NCBI GenBank assembly: GCA_027483285.1
Contig: JAIXUZ010000195.1
Span: forward strand, 1-5,681
DNA from: Bacteroidota bacterium
Lineage (GTDB): Bacteria; Bacteroidota; Bacteroidia; CAMBQF01
DNA length: 5,681 bases
Direction of reading: 5' to 3'
The notes under the pieces are model-generated. The model saw nothing but the letters and a program-made list of their open reading frames with translations. It had not been told where the DNA came from and searched no databases. Made by a program: the position numbers and the translations under genes. Of the stretch, positions 1 to 4,621 are shown in pieces (within the stretch, counting starts at the first letter, position 1; the number at the start of each line of letters is the position of its first letter).

Positions 1-52
1 CCTGAAGTTAATAGTCCAATAGTTTTAATACTCATACTAAAGGGGAATAATA
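1..52. other. Edge sequence downstream of the stress-protein gene; nothing recognisable
   Basis: These 52 bases follow the stop codon of the minus-strand universal stress protein gene. They are AT-rich. I see no hairpin with a T-run on either strand that would serve as a terminator, and no open frame long enough to assign. They may be spacer or the tip of a neighbouring gene lying outside the window. Confidence 0.4.
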
Positions 53-874
53 TTATTCAGGCAGGGCCAAAAATGGTAAATCGCTATGCAGTGCCAAGCG
101 GCGGGTTATACTGCGCCAGAACAAACGCTCAATAAAGTTGTGCTTGCGCGATATTACTGATAGCACCTCTGCTTTATGTTTGGCCACAAACTTGTCTATA
201 CCACCGGTAACATCGTTAGTGTCTTCTTCAAAAAAGCTGTATTTTACACCATCAAGCATTTTTTCAATACGCGCTTTTTCTTTTTCAAAGCCCCAAAGGT
301 TTAACATATCGGTTTCAACAATATGGTAAAGCAATATTTCAGCATTAAATATTTTTGCAAATGTAACCAAGGGGGTTAAGGCGTTTTTATGCGCGTTTGG
401 GTAAAGGTCTACCGAAAGAGCAATTTTAGATATACCTTTAAATTTAGAACCTTCGGGAACTGCAAGTACAGGTACTTTGCTATGGGCTATAACACCCGAT
501 GTAACACTTCCAAAAACTTCATCAAGCAAACCATGTTTACCGCGGGTACCCATTATAATTAAGTCGGCTTTGTTTTTTTGTTCCTCGGCAATAATTGCAT
601 CGTGGGCAAAGCCTGCTATAACAACTGTTTCAATAACCACATCAGGATGCCCGTTTTGTAATGAAACGGCCAGTTTACGAATTTCGTCGTGTGCTTCTGT
701 TTTTATTTCGCTGCTAAGGTCTGCCACCTGTGGCACTTCTGCCATTGTAAGTGGTATATGGTAGCTGTGTAATAATATTAGTTTACTTTTAGCCTTATCG
801 GCAACTTGCACAGCAAATTTGGCAGCGTTGTTAGAACACTTAGAAAAATCGACAGGAACTAATATTGTTTTCAT
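53..874 (-). CDS. Universal stress protein, tandem UspA domains
   Basis: A 273-residue cytoplasmic protein made of two UspA folds, about residues 1-140 and 148-273, the usual size for a tandem Usp protein. Each half opens with a beta strand typical of the family (MKTILVPVDFS; ISKIALSVDL). The first half carries the complete ATP-binding signature G-2x-G-9x-G-S at G109, G112, G122 and S123, followed by the closing strand VPVLAVP. The second half keeps the closing strand LPFLALP but has lost the glycines: the corresponding stretch (residues 242-257) is basic and aromatic with Arg254-Ser255 where Gly-Ser is expected. So one nucleotide-binding half and one probably non-binding half. Family members support survival under stress, starvation or low oxygen; the exact role here is unknown. 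The ATG at 874-872 is preceded by no Shine-Dalgarno sequence, normal for Bacteroidota, and by a good promoter. It is transcribed divergently from the next gene. Confidence 0.95.
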   Translation of the reverse strand: MKTILVPVDFSKCSNNAAKFAVQVADKAKSKLILLHSYHIPLTMAEVPQVADLSSEIKTEAHDEIRKLAVSLQNGHPDVVIETVVIAGFAHDAIIAEEQKNKADLIIMGTRGKHGLLDEVFGSVTSGVIAHSKVPVLAVPEGSKFKGISKIALSVDLYPNAHKNALTPLVTFAKIFNAEILLYHIVETDMLNLWGFEKEKARIEKMLDGVKYSFFEEDTNDVTGGIDKFVAKHKAEVLSVISRKHNFIERLFWRSITRRLALHSDLPFLALPE

Positions 875-891
875 GGTTATTTATTTGATTA

Positions 892-920
892 CAAAGATAA
901 AGGTATAAACTCGGCACAAA
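892..920 (-). promoter_or_regulatory. Bacteroidota-type promoter of the stress-protein gene
   Basis: Reading the minus strand, TTTG (920-917) is followed after 17 bases by TATCTTTG (899-892), an exact match to the Bacteroidota -7 consensus TAnnTTTG with a -33 TTTG box. Transcription would begin about 885-888, leaving a leader of roughly a dozen bases before the ATG at 874. The match and placement are seen directly; activity is inferred. Confidence 0.7.
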
Positions 921-961
921 AAATGATGTACATCAGTTATATATTAAGGTTAACTTGTGAT

Positions 962-1798
962 ATGAAGTTATTGTTTGCAATACTATGTATGATTTTGTTG
1001 GCTGCTTGCCCCGCTTTGGCTTTGCAACCGGTTGATACTGTGTTTAAAGGCCAGGTGGTAGATATTAAGACTTCTAAGGGTGTACCCTTTGTAAACATTG
1101 GGGTGCTGCACAAGGGTATAGGGACTGTTAGCGATGAAATAGGGAATTTTAGCATTGACTTAACCGGGGCTATTATTACCGATACCGTTAAATTTTCGTG
1201 TATTGGGTATGATGATTTGATATTTAGCGTGGAGGATTTAAAGCGCCGCACCACGCCTATACCGCTTAGGCAAAAGCAAACGCAACTGGCAACCGTGGTG
1301 GTAAAACCCCAATACCTTAAAAATATGGAGCTTGGGGTGCATACTGAGACGGATATTGTTACCGGAGGTTTTACCAGTAACGATTTGGGTACCGAATTGG
1401 CTACCATTTTGCAATACAACAAAAAGAAACCTGCCTTTTTAAAAAAGGTATTTATAAGCGTTGCAGAATCCAGCTACGATTCATTGCTGTTCCGTGTAAA
1501 CGTATATGCCGTTAAAAATGGCTTACCTGATAATAACATACTACCCGAAGCGGTTTACATAAAATCGGCCGCAAAAAGTGGAGTTGTAGAGGTTGATATG
1601 GCTAAATACGATATTAGTTTTACCAAGCCCATTGCCATATCTATTGAATGGCTAAAGGATTTGGGTGCAGGCCAGCTGTATTTTTCCAGCAAATTTTTTA
1701 AAGGGCAAAGCTTTTCGCGCAAAACCAGCCAGGCAGTTTGGGAAAAAATACCCGTTGGCGTTGGCATTTGGGCCAACGTTGCATTTGAATATAAATAG
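962..1798 (+). CDS. Exported protein with carboxypeptidase-regulatory-like domain
   Basis: A 278-residue exported protein. The frame is open from an ATG at 923, but that start would place 13 extra residues before the signal sequence; the ATG at 962 gives a clean signal peptide (MK, then a hydrophobic core to about residue 20) and has AAGG at 946-949. Residues 13-16 read LAAC, a lipobox, so Cys16 could be lipidated; alternatively signal peptidase I could cut after ALA (residue 20). Residues 28 to about 113 form a carboxypeptidase D regulatory-like (CarboxypepD_reg-like) beta sandwich: FKGQVVD, GVPFVNIGV, GTVSDEIGNFSI, VKFSCIGYDD, then the LATVVVKP strand. In Bacteroidota this domain usually heads a SusC-type receptor, but here it is followed by about 165 residues rich in predicted strands with no plug or barrel. 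I do not recognise the C-terminal part. Likely envelope location; substrate or partner unknown. It ends 12 bp before the next gene. Confidence 0.85.
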   Translation: MKLLFAILCMILLAACPALALQPVDTVFKGQVVDIKTSKGVPFVNIGVLHKGIGTVSDEIGNFSIDLTGAIITDTVKFSCIGYDDLIFSVEDLKRRTTPIPLRQKQTQLATVVVKPQYLKNMELGVHTETDIVTGGFTSNDLGTELATILQYNKKKPAFLKKVFISVAESSYDSLLFRVNVYAVKNGLPDNNILPEAVYIKSAAKSGVVEVDMAKYDISFTKPIAISIEWLKDLGAGQLYFSSKFFKGQSFSRKTSQAVWEKIPVGVGIWANVAFEYK

Positions 1799-1807
1799 GC
1801 ATATTTG
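1779..1807 (+). promoter_or_regulatory. Possible near-consensus promoter for the DUF2306-like gene
   Basis: TTG at 1779-1781 is followed after 18 bases by CATATTTG (1800-1807), one mismatch from TAnnTTTG. It lies just 3 bases before the ATG at 1811, so the transcript would be leaderless or start inside the gene's first codons; this weakens the call. The gene could equally be read from the upstream gene's transcript. Confidence 0.25.
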
Positions 1808-1810
1808 CAC

Positions 1811-2461
1811 ATGGAAAAATGGCTTTCTTTTTTAATGATAGCCCACATAAGTGGCGGGGCAATTGCCTTGCTAAGCGGCATAATACCCATGGTTGTTGCT
1901 AAAGGCAATAATATTCACCGGCTGTTTGGCAAAATATTCTTCTTTGGGATGACAGTGGTTTTCATTACTGGATTTACCGTTTCGCTTATTAAAAACATCC
2001 CGTTTCTTTTTCTTATCAGCATATTCAGCTACTATTTGGTGGCAACAGGCTACAGGTCTTTATACCTTAAAAAACTGGGCCGGGGCCAACAGCCAGCTAT
2101 TGTAGATTGGGTATTGAATATTGTATCGGGCCTGTTTATGTTAGGTATGATAGTATGGGGCATTTATCTGATAGCAAACGGAGCAGTTGAAATGGGTATT
2201 GTAAGCCTTGTGTTTGGGTCTATAGGCACACGCGGGGTTATAAAAATGGTTCGTGGCTTTATTAAGCCAACGCCAAGTAAAACCGGCTGGATTGAAGGAC
2301 ATATTAGTGGTATGGTAGGTGGTTACATTGCGGCTGTTACAGCTTTTATGGTTATTAATAACGAACGTTATATTGGCTTGCCAATGGTTGCTGCATGGCT
2401 GTTGCCAACAGCATTGCTGGTGCCTTACATTGTATATTGGAGCAGGAAGTATAAGCGATAG
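1811..2461 (+). CDS. Seven-helix membrane protein, DUF2306-like
   Basis: A 216-residue integral membrane protein. Hydrophobic segments lie at about residues 6-28, 41-60, 63-80, 99-122, 125-142, 164-182 and 191-209, with a basic tail (SRKYKR). Start choice: the frame can be extended two codons to a TTG at 1805, but the ATG at 1811 is the natural start. The pattern AHISGG (11-16), a KGNNIHRLFGK loop (31-41) and a late EGHISGMVGGYIAA segment (162-175) matches what I know of the DUF2306 family of predicted membrane proteins, which place histidines near the ends of helices. That assignment is by motif memory only. No biochemical function is established for the family; the repeated helix-end histidines (H12, H36, H164) would suit metal or haem contact, but that is speculation. 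It follows the preceding gene by 12 bp and may be cotranscribed with it. Confidence 0.8.
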   Translation: MEKWLSFLMIAHISGGAIALLSGIIPMVVAKGNNIHRLFGKIFFFGMTVVFITGFTVSLIKNIPFLFLISIFSYYLVATGYRSLYLKKLGRGQQPAIVDWVLNIVSGLFMLGMIVWGIYLIANGAVEMGIVSLVFGSIGTRGVIKMVRGFIKPTPSKTGWIEGHISGMVGGYIAAVTAFMVINNERYIGLPMVAAWLLPTALLVPYIVYWSRKYKR

Positions 2462-2470
2462 TTGTTAGTA

Positions 2471-2532
2471 GTTATTGGTATTTTAGCAATCAGTAGTCCG
2501 TAATCAGTTATTACACTGCTACAACCAATAAC
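2471..2532. repeat. Three-tier nested inverted repeat before the GAPDH promoter
   Basis: Three perfect stems nest around one centre: GTTATTGGT (2471-2479) with ACCAATAAC (2524-2532), TAGCA (2484-2488) with TGCTA (2517-2521), and GTAAT (2500-2504) with ATTAC (2510-2514). That gives 19 base pairs over 62 bases, separated by asymmetric internal loops. No T-run follows, so it is not a standard intrinsic terminator. It may be a transcript-end structure for the upstream gene, a regulatory site for gap, or a remnant of a dispersed intergenic repeat; the sequence alone does not decide. Confidence 0.5.
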
Positions 2533-2540
2533 AGCGATAC

Positions 2541-2567
2541 TTGTTAGTTAGTACATAGTTAAATTTG
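2541..2567 (+). promoter_or_regulatory. Promoter of the GAPDH gene
   Basis: TAAATTTG at 2560-2567 matches the Bacteroidota -7 element TAnnTTTG exactly. A TTG at 2541-2543 lies 16 bases upstream, one base shorter than the usual spacing for the -33 box. Transcription would start about 2571-2574, giving a leader of about ten bases before the ATG at 2584, which is common in this phylum. Confidence 0.65.
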
Positions 2568-2583
2568 ACGCATATTTTTTCTT

Positions 2584-3582
2584 ATGAGCAAAATAAGAGT
2601 AGCCATCAATGGCTTTGGACGCATTGGCCGTACAGTTTTTAAAGTATTTGCCGAGCGTGATAATGTTGAGGTTGTTGCCATAAATGATCTTACAGACCCT
2701 AAAACACTGGCCCACCTGCTTAAGTATGATTCTGTACACCGAAAAAGCAGCCTTACTATAACGTCTGACGAGAAGAACATAATTGTAAACGGAGTTAGTA
2801 TACCCATATATGCTGAAAAAGATGCCGGGGCATTGCCTTGGGCCACTTTGGGCGTAGATGTGGTTATAGAATCGACAGGGCTGTATTTAGATACAGAAAA
2901 GGCACAAAAGCATATTAAGGCAGGTGCTAAAAGGGTTATCATATCGGCCCCGCCAAAGGATGAAACGAAATCGATAGTAATGGGGGTAAACCACCTTACT
3001 TTATCAGCCGCAGATACAATAATATCTAACGCATCGTGCACCACAAACTGCGCGGCGCCTATGATTAAGGTGCTTGATGATATTTGGGGAGTAGAGTTTG
3101 GCGAGGTTTCAACCATACACTCGTATACCGGAGACCAACGCCTGCACGACTCGCCACATAAAGATTTACGACGTGCCCGTGCAGCAGCATTGTCTATTAT
3201 ACCAACCACAACCGGAGCAGCCAAAGCATTGACCAAAATTTTTCCTCATCTTGATGGTAAGCTGGGTGGCTGTGGAATCCGCGTTCCGGTGCCCGATGGC
3301 TCTTTAACTGATTGTACAGTCCTTTTAAAAGAAACTGCAACAGAAGATGAGATTAAAGCAGCCTTTAAAGCCGCAGCCAATGGGCCAATGAAAGGAATTG
3401 TTGAATATACCGATGAACCATTGGTATCTATTGATATTGTTGGCAACCCACACTCCGTGATATTTGACTCTGAGCTGACATCAGTAAAAGGCAAAATGGT
3501 AAAAATTATTGGCTGGTACGATAATGAAATGGGCTACTCTAACCGCTTGGCCGATTTGGTTACCTACTGGAACGGATTGTAA
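2584..3582 (+). CDS. gap: Glyceraldehyde-3-phosphate dehydrogenase, type I
   Basis: A 332-residue enzyme of full family length that oxidises and phosphorylates glyceraldehyde 3-phosphate to 1,3-bisphosphoglycerate with NAD, the central step of glycolysis, in the cytoplasm. The Rossmann motif NGFGRIGR spans residues 9-16, and Asp35 in AINDL sits where the NAD ribose contact is expected, arguing for NAD rather than NADP. The catalytic motif SNASCTTNC (148-156) holds nucleophile Cys152, and His179 in the STIHSYT strand is the general base. Phosphate-site elements are visible: Thr182, the run from Arg199 through TTTGAA (208-213), Arg233 in GIRVPVPDGS, and the closing NEMGYS motif (314-319). All catalytic residues are intact. 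The gene has its own promoter, and its stop codon overlaps the start of a small membrane-protein gene (TAATG), with a terminator beyond, forming a two-gene unit. Confidence 0.98.
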   Translation: MSKIRVAINGFGRIGRTVFKVFAERDNVEVVAINDLTDPKTLAHLLKYDSVHRKSSLTITSDEKNIIVNGVSIPIYAEKDAGALPWATLGVDVVIESTGLYLDTEKAQKHIKAGAKRVIISAPPKDETKSIVMGVNHLTLSAADTIISNASCTTNCAAPMIKVLDDIWGVEFGEVSTIHSYTGDQRLHDSPHKDLRRARAAALSIIPTTTGAAKALTKIFPHLDGKLGGCGIRVPVPDGSLTDCTVLLKETATEDEIKAAFKAAANGPMKGIVEYTDEPLVSIDIVGNPHSVIFDSELTSVKGKMVKIIGWYDNEMGYSNRLADLVTYWNGL

Positions 3583-3752
3583 TGAAGCATACTGAGCTGC
3601 CGTGGATGGTTATGTTAGGCCTTTTGTTTATGGTAATAGGCATTATAGAATTTTTTAAAGTTATCCAAAATACGCCTAAAGCAACCTTATACCTTGCCAT
3701 ACCTTTAATAGGAGTTGGTATGTATCTGATATATAGGGGCAAGAAACCCTAA
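3582..3752 (+). CDS. Small two-helix membrane protein coupled to gap
   Basis: A 56-codon gene whose ATG (3582-3584) shares one base with the GAPDH stop codon (TAATG), the arrangement typical of translational coupling by ribosome re-initiation. The product begins MKHTELPWMV, has a hydrophobic helix at about residues 8-28, a short polar link (QNTPKA, 29-34), a second helix at about 36-51, and a basic end (YRGKKP). The two helices with basic ends suggest a small inner-membrane hairpin protein. It uses the same AT-rich codon style as its neighbours, and a strong terminator begins 34 bases after its stop, so it fits exactly between gap and the end of the transcript. I do not recognise a family, and no function can be assigned. 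The overlap, the fit before the terminator and the clean two-helix pattern make it likely real; the antisense frame over the same DNA is less convincing. Confidence 0.72.
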   Translation: MKHTELPWMVMLGLLFMVIGIIEFFKVIQNTPKATLYLAIPLIGVGMYLIYRGKKP

Positions 3753-3786
3753 CCGGTATTCGATGTAAGAAATATAGCATTTATTG

Positions 3787-3822
3787 AAAAAGGCAGCTTG
3801 TAACCCACAGGCTGCCTTTTTT
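3787..3822 (+). terminator. Strong bidirectional intrinsic terminator after the gap unit
   Basis: GGCAGCTTG (3792-3800) pairs with CAGGCTGCC (3808-3816) through nine pairs including one T-G wobble, around the 7-base loop TAACCCA. The stem is flanked by five A's (3787-3791) and six T's (3817-3822), which lengthen the helix and give a T-run on both strands. It closes the gap/small-membrane-protein transcript; no convergent gene is present, so the reverse activity may have no use here. Confidence 0.92.
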
Positions 3823-3875
3823 CTGTTATGGTTTTCAGCACCCTAAATAAGGGGTGTATTGACAGAGTTTTTTTA

Positions 3876-3900
3876 TGTAGTTAACTTATTGTGTAGTTAA
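3876..3900. repeat. Tandem direct repeat TGTAGTTAA
   Basis: Two perfect copies of TGTAGTTAA lie at 3876-3884 and 3892-3900, 16 bases start to start, in the region upstream of the YfiR-like operon. Closely spaced direct repeats of this kind often bind response regulators, so it is a candidate operator, but in AT-rich DNA chance is a real alternative. Confidence 0.4.
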
Positions 3901-3931
3901 AAAATAGGCTACAGGGTTATACCGCTAATAT

Positions 3932-3970
3932 GTATTTAAAGCCCCCTGTTTAAAGGGATACTATAAATAC
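3932..3970. repeat. Imperfect inverted repeat in the yfiR-like leader
   Basis: GTATTTA (3932-3938) pairs perfectly with TAAATAC (3964-3970), and inside it CCCT (3944-3947) pairs with AGGG (3954-3957). The internal loops are unequal, so the fold would be weak. It could be a leader-RNA hairpin or a binding site; nothing further can be said from sequence. Confidence 0.3.
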
Positions 3971-4036
3971 AGCAAAGGCCAATAACCAAAACAATAAAAA
4001 ACACCCTTTTTGGGTAAAAACATAAAAAAGCACGCA

Positions 4037-4600
4037 ATGGCGTTTGTTAAGATAAAATCAATAGTTGTAAACTGTACCTGTGTAAGGTATGGGTTGATTT
4101 TGTCGCTACTGGGCTTAATTATGCTTTCCCCGGCTAAGGTTAGTGCCCAAGTGGAAATAGACTACACTTTTTACCCTAAATACCTATACCACTTTACTAA
4201 ATACATAGACTGGCCGGCCAATAAAAAGGGTGGCGATTTTGTTATTGCCATTGTAGGAGAAAGTAGCGCTACCAATGCTATTAAGCAGTTTTTTGTAGGT
4301 AAAAAGGTAGGCAACCAAAACATTGTAATAAAGTACATGCATAGCGATGCTGATTTTACAGGCGCCCATATAGTATTCGTATCATCAAAATTAAGCAGCC
4401 AGGTAAGCAGCATATCGGCTAAAGCCACTTCGGCAAAAGCATTAGTGGTAACAGAAAAAGAAGGACTTACCCGAAATGGGGCTGATGTTAGCTTTTTTAT
4501 AAAAGACGAGAAGCTAAAATTTGTGATTAATAAAAGTATAATAGAAAATAAAGGATTAAAAATAGCTACCGAGTTGCTAAAACTAGCAGTGGTAGTATAA
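4037..4600 (+). CDS. YfiR-family (DUF4154) periplasmic protein
   Basis: A 187-residue exported protein. The frame extends upstream to a TTG at 4010, but the first ATG is at 4037 and is chosen. A signal peptide is clear: a basic n-region, the hydrophobic core GLILSLLGLIML (19-30) and a cleavage site VSA|Q after residue 37. The mature part shows the YfiR hallmarks: the opening YPKYLYHFTKYIDWP (46-60), FVIAIVGES (68-76), HIVFVSS (111-117), ALVVTEKEG (135-143), and the ending KFVINKSIIENKGLKIATELL (161-181), equivalent to the family's rFeIN...aGLklSsrLLkLA. In Pseudomonas, YfiR is a periplasmic repressor of the cyclase YfiN and is stabilised by disulfides. Here the only cysteines (13, 15) lie in the signal region, so the mature protein has none. 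It precedes a TonB-dependent receptor gene by 21 bp, a pairing I know from other YfiR-family loci; it may act on the receptor system or on a sensor enzyme encoded beyond the window. Confidence 0.88.
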   Translation: MAFVKIKSIVVNCTCVRYGLILSLLGLIMLSPAKVSAQVEIDYTFYPKYLYHFTKYIDWPANKKGGDFVIAIVGESSATNAIKQFFVGKKVGNQNIVIKYMHSDADFTGAHIVFVSSKLSSQVSSISAKATSAKALVVTEKEGLTRNGADVSFFIKDEKLKFVINKSIIENKGLKIATELLKLAVVV

Positions 4601-4621
4601 AAAAGTGTAAAAGCTAATGTT

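Larger units (their letters stand above)
3823..4036 (+). other. Upstream region of the yfiR-like operon
   Basis: A gene-free stretch between the terminator and the YfiR-like start. It contains no TAnnTTTG match, so the operon promoter is not identified. What it does contain: a hairpin CACCC (3839-3843)/GGGTG (3852-3856) followed 11 bases later by seven T's, a tandem 9-base direct repeat, an imperfect inverted repeat at 3932-3970, and a weak ACCC/GGGT hairpin (4003-4015) around five T's just before the gene. No open frame above about 20 codons with convincing features was seen. Confidence 0.5.

Noticed and set aside
923..961. Upstream ATG (923) as the start of the exported protein
   Set aside because: It would add 13 residues ahead of an otherwise complete signal peptide, and the ATG at 962 has a better upstream sequence.
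1759..1778. Perfect 7-bp hairpin CGTTGGC/GCCAACG near the end of the carboxypeptidase-regulatory-domain gene
   Set aside because: It lies within coding sequence 18 bases before the stop codon, with no T-run after it; likely chance or codon-driven.
2559..3236. Minus-strand open frame of 225 codons inside the GAPDH gene
   Set aside because: Fully antisense to a highly conserved enzyme gene, and its product resembles no family I know.
3560..3742. Minus-strand 60-codon frame opposite the small membrane protein gene
   Set aside because: It overlaps the end of gap and the coupled small gene; the sense frame has better start context, operon position and helix pattern.
3859..3864. TTGACA, a perfect sigma-70 -35 box as known in Escherichia coli
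   Set aside because: No acceptable -10 follows at 16-18 bases (TAACTT matches only three of six), and Bacteroidota housekeeping sigma does not use this consensus.
4003..4015. ACCC-TTTTT-GGGT hairpin before the YfiR-like gene as a terminator or riboswitch element
   Set aside because: Only four base pairs, with the T's in the loop rather than after the stem; no known riboswitch core is visible around it.
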